NCBI GenBank assembly: GCA_025786725.1
Contig: JAHLTZ010000028.1
Location: 1-64,000, forward strand
DNA: 64,000 bases
Source of the DNA: Syncephalis fuscata
Lineage: Eukaryota; Zoopagomycota; Zoopagomycetes; Zoopagales; Piptocephalidaceae
Direction: 5' to 3'
The notes below the pieces were generated by a model, which did not search any database, was not told the DNA's origin, and saw only the letters and a program-made list of their open reading frames with translations. Positions 34,822 to 46,144 of this stretch are shown piece after piece. The position numbers and the translations under genes are program-made. Numbering within the stretch: position 1 is the first letter of the stretch; each line of letters begins with the position of its first letter.

Positions 34822-36162
34822 ATGAGTCCCAAGTTTACTTTACGTCGCTCAATGATGGGCACTGCGGCGGATTTCAATCAAACAGAAGGAATGGACCAGC
34901 ATCGCGTATCTACGTCGATTAATAGATCATCGAGGAAAAATCGACGCACTTCCAATCTACTTAATCGCTTTAGTTTCCGTAACGATGCGCCAGCGCCTAT
35001 TGTGACTGCCCTTCCATTACAACTCAGGAAGAGGAGCCCGTTTCTCCAGTATTGTCGTTAACAATGTCGCCTTCATTGCTATCCACACTACCACCTGAGC
35101 TGATGCCTGTAACTGAGGGCATTGAAGGTATTCAGGATTATTTCAACCCGGCAGCAAGACAAATCAAGTCTACTAATGCTAAAAAGGATAATAAGAACAA
35201 GGCTGCAAAATCTGCTCAACCGATCAAACATCCACAGACAGCGACTAAAGCAAGTGCTAAAAAGTCAGATACCGTAGCTGTGGCAGTTCCAAATATTGGA
35301 ACTTCAAACGCACAGCCTAAAAAAGCCTATGTTGCTTTATCCCCCACGGCCAAAGATGCCGTCTCTGTAGGAGATCTCGAATCTGCGTTGGATCAGATTT
35401 GGGGCGGCTTCTGCGATGAAGGCCAACAGGCAAGTTGTTGAATAAACACCAATTGCCAAATTATTAATCTAATTGTTTTATTTATATAAATATTATTACC
35501 GCAAACAGATGACCGATAATCAAAATGAACATAGTGATAACGCGATTGATAACGAGGAAGAAAACGATAAAAGCAGCGCACAAAGCCAAGAAGAAGAAGA
35601 AGAGGAAGAAGATACAAATAGCGTTCATACCGTTGTATCAGTTGATGATATTACAGCCGCTGTAAGAGCTAGCGGTTTAACAAGAGATAATTTCAACGAT
35701 GCTGCTTCTGATTCCGATATTAAAACGGATATTACGGGTACGAATACGGTTAACGCACGTATAACGGGTGCATCTCGTTTCCGTGGCCTACTAGGTGGCC
35801 GTACAAGCCAGATTATGCCGCGCAGTAGCACGGGATTTGGTGATTTGTTTACACGCAATAAGATGCGCCGTCACCCAACTGTGGCATCAGCCGATGATGT
35901 CAACGAACCAACCGAAGAAGCCGTTGGTCGTTCTGCTTGGGGACTATCGAGACTATCACGATCAAAGGAAGTAGATACTACACCTACTGCACCAGCCGCA
36001 AATACTGCTACTAAGGATGATAATGATTATTATGGTGCGGTTGTAGTTGCACGTAAATCGGCCAAAGAGCATGGTATAAGTGCGTGGCGACGTGCTGCTC
36101 CTCTGCGTATGCTTGCTCAGCGTATCGTCGGCCTCGGCCAACGATTCACTTCTGCTCGCTAA
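34822..36162 (+). CDS. Uncharacterised low-complexity protein, 3 exons
   Basis: Not recognised. Proposed exons are 34822-35001, 35028-35429 and 35509-36162 (411 aa). The last intron (35430-35508) is GC-AG with donor GCAAGT and keeps phase. The first join needs either a very short 26-nt GT-AG intron (35002-35027) or a base change; after it the protein reads EEEPVSPVLSLTMSPSLLST. Features: an Arg/Ser-rich N-terminus (NRSSRKNRRTSNLLNRFSFR), a Lys/Ala-rich middle, an acidic poly-Glu run, then SRFRGLLGGRTSQIMPRSST and a C-terminal basic helix region (KEHGISAWRRAAPLRMLAQR). No signal peptide or membrane segment. Likely intracellular and partly disordered. Confidence 0.6.
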
Positions 36163-37573
36163 AGGATTAGCACTATTTTAGGAACGCGTACATGTCATCG
36201 CTCAACAAGCATTTATAACATTCTTTTTTTCAATCGCCCTCTCATTCGTCTTTATTCTTTCTCGCTGTCTTTAGCAATTGGCAATTATGGCTTCGATTTT
36301 CAATTTTGTGGCCATTAATGCCATTCTATTTGTTCCTTGTTGTCTTTTGCATTTGATCTATTTGTCGGCTGTACTTTCACCGTCAAGTAATCAATGCTTA
36401 GTTAATTCATTCGTTCTATTTTGTAATAGTTGTCGCCTGGTAGCAACACTATTGAATACTTTTTATTTTAGGATATATTGAATGCTGCTATACTTTTTTA
36501 ATGGTGCAGTGGCATTTTTTGTAATTTTCTGTGCACACGTACATCCGTGTTTATTAATAAACTTTGTTAACTTTACTGAATTTGGTTGAACTGTACTTTG
36601 ACTCCCACATTTGGAGTTTTCAAAGCAAAATTCGCTCTAATTGAAGTCATGCTGTTATGCACAGCAAACATAGTTATAATGTTCATTTAACTACTTGGAA
36701 ATTCACAAGGCCGATCATTGTTGTTGTTGTTGGTCATGTGTAGAAAGGTTAATCAAATATTAATAGAAGCCATTGATTGCAATTCCATATCATTTCGCAG
36801 TTATTATTGTTGTTACTACGTACAGTGTGGTTTCTTGCATCTGAATGATCTCTTCTATTTTCCAATCTTCTACTATTGCATTTTGGGCATATTTGCCATG
36901 TAAGATACCCGTCTATGGTGACAAAAAGGTAGGACGACTAGCATTTTAATGTTTACCAGTCTTAAGCATTCTTGGTATCAACTTGGTAGGTGCAGATTAT
37001 TTTCCAACCATTGATGAAGCAAATCGGCCTCCACCATATGCAATAATGATAGGTTGAGTGTCTTATAGGAAGTCTTGTGGCACAGTTGTAACCAGAATAT
37101 ACGCATGCCGTTGAGGTTACTTGAACAGGTGTTGGTGTAAAATAAGAAAATAAAAATAGGATTGAATATGTTCTTTATTGATGTTCAAATACACATGTTT
37201 TATATTGTTATATTCAACATTATGTATAATATATTATGAATAGAATATCCAAAAAGACGGTGAAATGAGTACATAAAAATGCGGGGTCAAAGTACAGTAG
37301 CTCGTATGTATAAATTGTAAACTAAAACTTGTCTGATTTCATGTATTTAGTAATTAGTAATAACTAATATATGAGTTATGGCAATGTATATTTTCATCGT
37401 CAACGTCGTAACTTGCTACTATTACTAATATTATAATACAATCAGCTTTTTTATTTAGTAAATAAACATTATCTTATATTTGCGTATTTTATTGTTTAAA
37501 TTATTAAGGTAGTCGAAAAGTAGCAACATTGACAACAATAGCTATGACTGTAACTAATAATAAAATAATTGAA
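36163..37573. other. Convergent intergenic region, no gene seen
   Basis: About 1.4 kb of T-rich then AT-rich DNA between convergent genes. Several short ORFs encode hydrophobic, low-complexity peptides without domains. No RNA gene or repeat family member was recognised. Confidence 0.5.
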
Positions 37574-38737
37574 CTACAGCTTTATAACCTGTGGTGTTTC
37601 AAAGCCAAGCTGTGCAAGTAAGCCACCTACAGGTCCTGGATCTACTTCACTACGCATTCGGCCGGCTACTTGTTCCATCATACTTGATATCATAAACAAT
37701 AACTTAATAACATTGTTTGTAATTTTTAATAAATCTTACCCTGGTGGTCCACATACAATTGCCAATGAGGCACGCAAATCGCCACCTTGCCAAATAGATG
37801 CCTTTTCTATTTCTGTTTTTGTTATTCGTCCAATACCTCCTGTCCATGCTGATGGCGATATTGACTCCAATGTCTCTGCCAAATAGCGAATACGCAGTCT
37901 ATTAGGATATTGCTGTGCTAGTTCATTTAATGTATCGGCTAGCAAGTGATCCTGTTCATTTTTTGCTGCAAAAATTAGAGTAAATTGTGTTGAATCAGTC
38001 GTATCGATCATAGCATATTGCAACAGTTGTACCATAGGCGCAACACCTGTGCCACCCGCCATCTATCATTGATTAATATAGAAATATCAATTAAACTGTT
38101 ATAGTTATCGATAATCCTTAGTACTTACCAATAAAACATGTCGATACTTGTTGGGCTGATATTGCCATTTATAGCTGTTTAGTCTAGGTCCAATAAATTC
38201 AATTCGATCGCCAATGTTCTTATTTGCAATAAATCGCGACACTTGGCCATCCGAATAGACGCGCACAGCAAGTTGCAATTTGTCTATCGGTGTTCCTGGT
38301 GGAGGCAAATAAACTGGCGTGTAATGGCGCGCTGTTTGTAAGGTATCGTCCTTAAGGAAAACACTCCAAATGGGCGTTAATGGTGTTGTTGCTGGTTTAG
38401 CCAGTGAAAAGGTAAACAGATAAGTATCGCTAGTTAGCGGCTTGACCGACGCAAGCGGTAGACTACAAAACTCGTCAGGACGTAGTGTATCGACTAACTG
38501 CTGTTGTGTGTGTCTTTCGCGATAATGCTGCCATGCTAGTAGGCTGCAAATAGCTGTAGTTGCCGCAGCTATAACTATTGGTCGGTTGACGCGACGTGTG
38601 GAATCATTAGCTGGTTGCGTAGACAAGGACGGCTTGTCTGAATTTGCGTGCAACTGGCGTACTATCAAGCTATCCGCACAAGTAACTATGCGAATCGTGT
38701 CGACGTTACTATTCAAGCCTTTTAGTCTAAACGACAT
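37574..38737 (-). CDS. NADH-cytochrome b5 reductase-like flavoprotein (MCR1/CYC2-type)
   Basis: FAD- and NAD(P)H-binding reductase. The N-terminus starts MSFRLKGLNSNVDT. A single membrane anchor (about residues 55-75, PIVIAAATTAICSLLAW) precedes the catalytic part, as in mitochondrial MCR1 and CYC2. The FAD motif is ARHYTPVYLPPP. The dinucleotide motifs are MAGGTGVAPMVQLLQYA and VCGPPGMMEQVAG. Three exons; the joins at GG|T before MMEQVAG and after RHVLLV are in phase, and the stop is at 37574-37576. The extended GGLLAQLGF tail is typical of the reductase C-terminus. I chose the ATG at 38737; a non-ATG codon lies further upstream in frame. MCR1 and CYC2 cannot be separated here. Confidence 0.82.
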
Positions 38738-39029
38738 GCTAACCTTGCTGACAAAAGTGCAAATGCCCACATTGTGTAAAAATAAAATAATAAAAATGTA
38801 AAGTATTTAATAGTATTAATAATGAAATGAAATCTTAGTATAATTTTATATCTTTATAGCTGTATTATGGCACTGGTATATTACCAGCACCATTATAAAA
38901 AATAAAACAGGAGTTAAATAGTATCGTACAATGCTTGTAATTATAATTATTAGTTTGTATAAAATATGCTAATACACAATATACTATGTGTTATTTAACA
39001 TTTAAACAGTTTATTATTAATATAATTAT

Positions 39030-39510
39030 TATTTGTGGATCAAATGGCTACAATTAATAATATCCAATTTATTAACATGATGATGGGTGGTGAGTGATAT
39101 TAAATATTAAATACTCGTCATTGTAGATTTATTATCCAATATACATATATCCTATATTCGCCTATATCATTGCCATTCTATTCCACGCTACTATATATTA
39201 TTTCATGCTTGCATATCTTCCTCTATTCAATGCTATTTTTATTTTTGTTCTAGCCTTATTACTAATACATTTTAGCTCATTCAACTCATCTATTTAGCAA
39301 GCTATATGTAATTGAAACCTATAACAATAGAATGTATTCAATATACATAGAATAATATATATATAAATAGAGTATATATGTATACTGGATAATCAATCTA
39401 CGATGATAAGTATTTTAAACTTTAATGTCATTCAGCATCCAATTTCATGTTCAATAAAACAAATTTCTGTTTAAATGTATAAATATTATCATTTTAATTA
39501 TTTATCATCA
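39030..39510. mobile_element. TIR element family E, short copy
   Basis: The left end (TGTGGATCAAATGGCTACAA, then ATGATGGGTGGTGAGTGATA, ACTCGTCATTGTAGATTTAT) and right end (GTATACTGGATAATCAATCT, CTACGATGATAAGTATTTTA, ATGTTCAATAAA) are imperfect inverted copies of each other and of the ends of 12926-13972. The total is about 480 bp, shorter than the 1-kb copies, and no gene lies inside. Confidence 0.6.
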
Positions 39511-39722
39511 GTTCAAACACAATTATTATTATTAGTATATTATTATTTTGCTTTATTAAAACTACTACATAGTTGACTCTCTTTTTCTCTTTTTGCTGCC
39601 AGCTTCACTTTTATTCTAACATATAAATAGCCATTAAAGTATTATTTATTGTATTTATGCTTTATTTAGCTTCTAGTTTTAATTATAAATAATGAAATTG
39701 GAGAAATTGGATGCTGCTATTA

Positions 39723-40223
39723 TTATGTAGTAATAAATGGCAACAATAATAATAATGCCAAGCTTACTACTGAGTAAAGAATAGGTAATGCTTGTCCAGC
39801 AGTAGTTTGCGAATAAGTCGTGGCTCCATTAGAATCATCCGGTATTTGTGTTCGCATAATGGTTATATTTGGTGTAGGAAATGAAGCAAATACATGTGTA
39901 ACGACAAGTACCATTGTAGGCGTTGCTGTTGCCAGACCACCGCTACCTGGTTTCATAGAGATTTGACCACGATTATTATTATTATTATTATTATTACGAG
40001 CAGTAGGTGTCGGTATTAATTCAATATTGTTGGCCACAGATGACGGCTGATTTGGATTTAAATCATGATTAGCTAGGGCAATCCGTGTTAAATCTATAGC
40101 CGTCAATTCTTCCAATGGGATTGTTTGTGCATTGACACTATAGCATAGTAGTAAGTTGTAGAATAAAGCAATAAAGCTTGCAGCAATCAATGCTCTTCGC
40201 CAGTAGCAAAATGCGTCAATCAT
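39723..40223 (-). CDS. Small secreted GPI-anchored-type protein
   Basis: A 166-aa single-exon protein. The N-terminal signal peptide covers about residues 1-33 (RRALIAASFIALFYNLLLCY, then SVNAQ). The body contains an Asn run (TARNNNNNNNNRG) and Thr-rich segments (ATATPTMVLVVTHVF), similar in style to the secreted protein at 32737-33111. The C-terminus AGQALPILYSVVSLALLLLL, preceded by small residues (GATTYSQTT), is a good GPI-anchor signal. Function unknown; probably cell-wall or surface located. Confidence 0.65.
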   Translation of the reverse strand: MIDAFCYWRRALIAASFIALFYNLLLCYSVNAQTIPLEELTAIDLTRIALANHDLNPNQPSSVANNIELIPTPTARNNNNNNNNRGQISMKPGSGGLATATPTMVLVVTHVFASFPTPNITIMRTQIPDDSNGATTYSQTTAGQALPILYSVVSLALLLLLPFITT

Positions 40224-40305
40224 TTCAAATGTAGCTTATATTTAAAACAAATATTAATTGAAGTGTATAAAGTAGCGTTTAACAATTAATACTTTTAAAA
40301 ATTAA

Positions 40306-40590
40306 ATGGCAGCGAATAGCCGTGAAAATAATCACACTTTAAGTACGTGGTTGTTATCAATGGTAGTAATGGTAATAATAGCAAGTAAAACTATTCTTAC
40401 TACAAAGCAGCGTACATTTAAGCATTTGACTGCATTGTATCGCGGCGATAGTAAGTGCCCCCTTGCCATTACCTTCCTCAAATGTCGAGTACACGGTGGA
40501 GTGTTAATTCATAGTAACAAAAGGAGAGCTGAACATGAAATCTCCTTGGCTTGCTTACGTACGTGCCTATCTCCCTTTTCCTATTCATAG
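40306..40590 (+). CDS. Possible small ORF, weakly supported
   Basis: A 94-codon ATG-initiated frame located 82 bp from, and divergent to, the GPI-type gene. It has one hydrophobic stretch near the N-terminus (STWLLSMVVMVIIAS) followed by a basic, Cys-containing tail. No family is recognised and no splice sites extend it. It may be a chance ORF. Confidence 0.25.
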   Translation: MAANSRENNHTLSTWLLSMVVMVIIASKTILTTKQRTFKHLTALYRGDSKCPLAITFLKCRVHGGVLIHSNKRRAEHEISLACLRTCLSPFSYS

Positions 40591-40760
40591 TGCTATGACC
40601 TACTAGTAACATAGACATATTTTAGAAAGAAGAGCTAATAAATGCTGAATGTATCAGTTTATTGATTTCTTAGTTAATTAAAAATATTATTACTTATTAC
40701 TCCAATATATTATTTAAACAATCACATTAACAAGGCAACTAACATATCATGTTCAAATTG

Positions 40761-43011
40761 CTAAATGGCAACGCTATGTATACGCGACGAACGAGGCATC
40801 GAGCCAAATATTGCCTCATTACTTTCGGTATAGGTGCGAGCAGCCAGTAAATGAGGCGCTACAAACTCATCATCCTCTGAATCGAGATCATTTGAAGCAT
40901 CATATAGATCGCCACCTACAAGTGGCCTATTAACCTGTGATCCTGCCATGACAGCTGCAATACCTGTAACAGTACTCGATACCGGTAATACATTCATTGA
41001 ATCTTTATCGTTAGCTGGCTTCTTTTTTAACTGATTTAATGGCTGTCGATGAATGTTAATCGGCAATGATGTGGCAAACATATGGTGACTTGTTTCAGAT
41101 GGTGATTGTCCTTTGCCGTAAACGGCATTTGTTTGCTGGCGTAGTGCAGTGAGTCCATCGCGTGATTCATCATCAAGCACAGATAAATCCTCTTCATTAA
41201 CCTGGTCCAATGATCGGTCATCTTCAAAATCAGGTAAATACTTGTGACGAGATCGCTGTTTCCATCCACCAGTGCCAATACTACCGGATAAGCCAGACAT
41301 TGATTGTGATAGTGGCATGTATCGAGAGTCTTGTGGCATCATACTTGTTCCAAAGTGCATACCTGGCCGACTTATCATGTCGTTTGTCTCCCTTTGTTCT
41401 GCTCCGAAGTAACTGCCACTTTCCCTAAATGAACCAGCAATAGGCTGGGTGTCAATTGTATCATCCAAGTCTGCCTCTTCATCTAATAAAAATACTATAT
41501 GGTCATTTATAACTCATTAGTAATCATAAGTGGTATTATTTGTAATGTTAATACTTATACTTACAATCATCTTCATCTTCATCTTTATCATTGCCATAAT
41601 CATTGGTATTTTTATTTCCATAGGTTGATTTTTTACCATTCAATACATCGCCCTTTTGATATTGTGTATCTTGTGTCATGACACGGGTCAAGGTCGATGC
41701 TGTTGAAGGAAGCACCTTTTCAAATAGGATTGGCGCAGTCTGTTGTTGTTTATCCTCAATTAATGACTCGTTATCACGAGTAGCCGTTGGTGCTTGTTGA
41801 GCAAGACGTTCAGCCCGTGTGGTATTCAACCCAGCCAACAAGCTAAAACCACCCTGTTTTAAACTGCCTATTACAATAGAAGATGGTCTATTTGTTTCGG
41901 CTATTTCATGCATACTACTATCACTCTCCTCGCTTGACGGTTGATGGTCAATGTCCTGTGATGATATATGTCCAGTAAATGAAGTTGCGCGGCTGTGACT
42001 AGTAGATCCGCTCTCTTCAGATGATTGTGACAATGCTTGCTGTCTTAATGTATCAGCTCTTAGTAACTGGCGTATAATTGCCGTTTGATCCTCTTTCGCT
42101 CGTTGCATGCGCTTCTCCAGCAATTCATTTTGTGTACTACGGAAATCAGTAACACGCTGCTCCAATGCAGCCATTTCAGTTAATTCGTAGTCTTTCAGTG
42201 TGGCTTTTGTTTTTTCAGTAGCACGATTACTTTCTAAAGCTAAATAAACAGTTATTTACACATTATAACTATATAAAATATACTTGCCATGTATATCGTT
42301 CATTTCTGCTTGTATATCGTCCTCATTGTCGCAGTGTTGAATTACAATTTTAAATGCCCAGCTAAATTGTTCATTCTGCTGTGCGTTAACAATCTCTTTA
42401 CCAGCCTATTTATTAGCCAGTCATAATATTTACGTTAATATCCATTTTTATATTACATATGACGATCATCGTTGCATATTATTACAGCGATTATCGTCAT
42501 TCTTGCAACCCACCAAAGCAGAGGCATGTTCAAGTACACAAACTGTGCCATCCGGTGGCGATCGTGCCAGCACTGGCTGCTGACCAGTGTGACGAGTATG
42601 TGTTATAGAATCATTGCTGTTTCCATGAAGGCCATGGGACTGGTCGTCACGTCTTTTCTCTTTGTAGGCATATAGATTACAGCTACAGTTGAGACAGCAT
42701 ACTGTATGCCAGTGTTTAACCGCAGGTTTAACAACAATAAGTGCTTCGTGTTCCTAAATAAGCATAGGCCAATTAGCTAGCCATTCCAATGACTAACAAA
42801 AAAGCAGGTGTCTATCTGCCATAGTACTTACAACTGTAACGCCACCAAGACCAAGTGTCAGTTTCCAGCCTGATGGACGGTTGTGATGAGGCAGTTCATC
42901 CAGTATCTGCTTTGCCGTCTCAACGGCCGTGCCAGTCTCCGTCGAGACATGGGGCCGAGAGGGCAGATGGAGCCGTATGTTAAGACACGGACAGGCTAGA
43001 TAGTTGGCCAT
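40761..43011 (-). CDS. Uncharacterised protein, Cys motifs at N-terminus, disordered C-terminus
   Basis: Not recognised. At least five exons; checked joins include 42832|42753 (GTAAGT), a GC-AG intron with exon end 42288 and next exon at 42239, and 41565|41482. The ATG at 43011 gives MANYLACPCLNIRLHL and then PSGWKLTLGLGGVTVV. The next exon holds CCLNC, which together with CPC may bind metal. A later exon encodes NAQQNEQFSWAFKIVIQHCD and a long helix (MAALEQRVTDFRSTQNELLE...KRMQRAKEDQTAIIRQLLRA), probably coiled coil. The C-terminal 350 residues are Ser/Asp/Gln-rich. The intron between exons 2 and 3 (about 42480-42540) is not resolved. Confidence 0.6.
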
Positions 43012-43758
43012 AGTGGCACGTATCAAGTGGGGATTCTTTATAAGAACGTCGGTAATAAGCGTAAATACACGCACACACGTACACTACAATAGTGGAGATA
43101 GATAGTCAGTTAGGAATGCAGACACTAGTGATAGAACTGGTGATAAAATGGAACAACAAAGAAGCAAACAAACAAACAACAAGCAATAGTTGGTTAATCG
43201 TGGTAAAGATGTGTGAATGAAACGCAAAGAGAAAATGAATAGTCTTAATAGAGGTATTGAAATAAACGACTTGACTTATAAACAAAATAGGTGAGATGAG
43301 TAGGATTTTCACCACACCTTCCAGATTACTGGAACAGCCTAGGCTATTTCAATATCGATCCTAACTGATGATAAATACGCAAAACTTAATAGATGGATTG
43401 TTGTAATGCGCCAGTTTTCACTCTATTCTTGCAGTACTGGCTAGCATCACGTGATTCATGCTACGAATGACATCATTAATCATAAAAATAAACTAGAAAA
43501 ATTGAAATAATCTTTTGCCCATTCTTTCATCAGATAACTGTATATGTTTATAACTACATCTATAGAAGCAAGTTAATATTTATTTATCGGTTGGCATCGA
43601 TTCCCTCCACGAGGTCCATCAGATAAGAAAACGCACTTAGAAAAAGGATCAGATATCTCCGAGTTGTCACGCTTCCGACATTATCCGTCCACGTCTTTCC
43701 TCTTTTTTTCCTACTACATAGTGTGTAGCCACATTGCCTTCTCAACAATTACGATACC
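43012..43758. promoter_or_regulatory. Divergent intergenic region upstream of phytochelatin synthase
   Basis: A 747-bp spacer shared by the divergent uncharacterised gene and the phytochelatin synthase. A pyrimidine-rich tract (43690-43720) precedes the PCS start. I see no recognisable metal-response element with certainty. Confidence 0.45.
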
Positions 43759-45138
43759 ATGTCTTTAGTAGGCCGCAGCAGTCATAGTAATGTTAAACGA
43801 TCACTTTGGGCATACCGAAGAACCCATCGTGTATTGACGACGTATGCAATGCAACATGCACCGTTGAAATCGCCGCTTGCATTGCCCGCACTACGAACAA
43901 GTAGCAGTAGTAGCAGTGGTGGTGGTCATCTATTAGGTACTCATCCGGCAATGACTATGAAAATATGCAATGCACCTTTGACGGCACTGGCCACCAGTAC
44001 GCCATTACGTAAAGAATTCCAGCCACGACAACGCTCTAATGCATCTACGGTCACTATTTCGGTAGAGCCATGTATTCAGTGTCGTTCTGACCCACCATCT
44101 ACTCCGGCTAGCACTATGGCTGATGGCTCTTTTTCCAATGCGTTGACATCTACGTCTAATGGCGAGGATCGTCTTTCATTTGAAGATGAAGGTGTTATGC
44201 GTTCGACGTTCTATCGACGTCCGCTTCCTAAACATCTTGTGGCGTTTGATTCGACTGAAGGCAAGCAGTTTTTTAGACGTTGTCTTGATAAAGGCCACGC
44301 TGAAGGTTACTTTCACCTTGCTGATAACTTTTCTTCCCAATCAGAACCAGCCTGTAAGTGGTTATATACACATTTAATAATGACATCTAACATTAATCTA
44401 TTTGTTTGATATTGTTTTATCTAGATTGTGGACCTAGTTCATTGGCTATGGTACTGAATGCGTTGCAAATTGATCCACGTCGACGCTGGAAGGGGGCATG
44501 GCGATGGTAATCGCTTAATACTACTTGCTTATTATAAGTACTAATGTTGGTGTTTTAACAGGTATACTGACGAACTCCTTGAAAGCTGTCTACCTATGTC
44601 TGTAGTAAAGCGTAAAGGCATTACATTTTCACAGTTTGCTTGTAAGTTATATTGAATATGGCAGTGTATTAGAACTGACAATATGATGATAATAGGTATA
44701 GCTAGTGGGCATTGTGAAGTGGTAGCTAAAAGACCCACTGAATTTACATTTGACAATTTTGTTGCTGATTTGCGCCGTGTAACAAGTCGTATGGATAACG
44801 GCGAGCATATGGTAGTCAGTTATGCTCGTGCCACCTTAGGCCAGACGGGGGATGGTCATTTCTCACCTATAGGTGCATTCTATCCAGGTCGGCCACGTCA
44901 GCCTAACAAACCCAAACAACAGGATAATGAACCTATTCATTGCGAGGAAGATTATGCATTGGTGTTGGATGTGGCTCGATTCAAGTATCCTAGCTATTTC
45001 TGTCAAACACGGCTACTTTACGAGGCAATGAAACCCATCGACCGTACTACCGGTAAATGTCGCGGCTGGTTTCTTCTAAGACCGCAACAGCACTCGCCAG
45101 TCTATGGATGTGCTAGTGTGTGTAAGGATTGGGCCTAA
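43759..45138 (+). CDS. PCS: Phytochelatin synthase
   Basis: Gamma-glutamylcysteine dipeptidyl transpeptidase (EC 2.3.2.15), which makes metal-chelating phytochelatins from glutathione. Four exons: 43759-44353, 44425-44506, 44562-44641 and 44696-45138, all in phase. The catalytic core starts at [20 protein letters not shown]. The papain-like triad is visible: Cys in [20 protein letters not shown] (split by intron 1), His in [11 protein letters not shown] and Asp in [13 protein letters not shown]. Other family blocks are [27 protein letters not shown] and [11 protein letters not shown] Ser-rich extension of about 150 residues at the N-terminus could be a targeting or disordered region. The variable Cys-rich C-terminal domain of plant enzymes is absent. 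Likely cadmium/zinc/copper tolerance. Confidence 0.95.
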
Positions 45139-45699
45139 TTGCTGCTGAATAGTTATTGTTAGTATGCCTTTTTGTTTCTGTTTCTGTTTATTACATATAT
45201 GTACGGTGACTTTACCACATTCTATCCCAAACTTTGTATAAATAATATTTGCAAAATCAAGCTATTTTACTTAGTGCTACTACTATACTATAGATATTAG
45301 ACAGTGTTTAATGCATATAAATGTAGAAATAATAGATTAATATTTAATATAACAAAATTATAATATGCTTCAATTGTTATTCAAGCATAAAGAACACATA
45401 TAAATAGATACATTAATAATGGAGTTGTTGATAATACTAGTTATAGTATGGTGTAGTCATCCGTTTTATAGGATATGACGATAAACAACTAACTGTCATG
45501 CTTTCTTCACTGCATATTGATTTTATTATAATGATCATATACTGTTAGTAAGAGTTAATTGTTGTAATATTTGATTCATTCGTTTATTCTTCTCACTCCA
45601 TTGTATATATAATAGTTTTATCAGCATTATTCATACATTTTATTATATCCAGTCATTTTTATGTACTATTCTATGTTCTATTAAGCATAGTTTACTAAT
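45139..45699. other. AT-rich intergenic region
   Basis: Downstream flank of phytochelatin synthase and beyond the 3' end of microexon gene 1. Very AT-rich; no ORF, repeat or RNA gene recognised. Confidence 0.5.
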
Positions 45700-46144
45700 A
45701 TACAAATTTAATTATATTGCTAATATTTAGCACTACAATATTCATATTTAAAGTTGTTATTTAAACAAAATATTGCTATATTCATACCAATCTATGTTTA
45801 TAGCTAACATAACATAAATATATGTTTTTTGTTAATTTTTAAATAAAAATAAACATGATTATAGATATAGCAATTTGATTGTGTATAGTTAAGATGGAAC
45901 CATATATTTATTACTATAAGCTTGCACAGTTGAATAGTAACAACTAAATGCAGTCTTGTTAATAAAAATGATGATTCCATTGATTAAAGACTGGATAAAC
46001 CGGAGCATTGGCCAAAACTTGATGTATAAATAGACTGGACGGCGTAGTTGTCAAATGGTCTTGCTTTTCACCGAATATATATCTAAAGTGTATTGGAATA
46101 GTAATTCAATTGCACTACCAATGCTGATGTCTTGAGACCATCGA

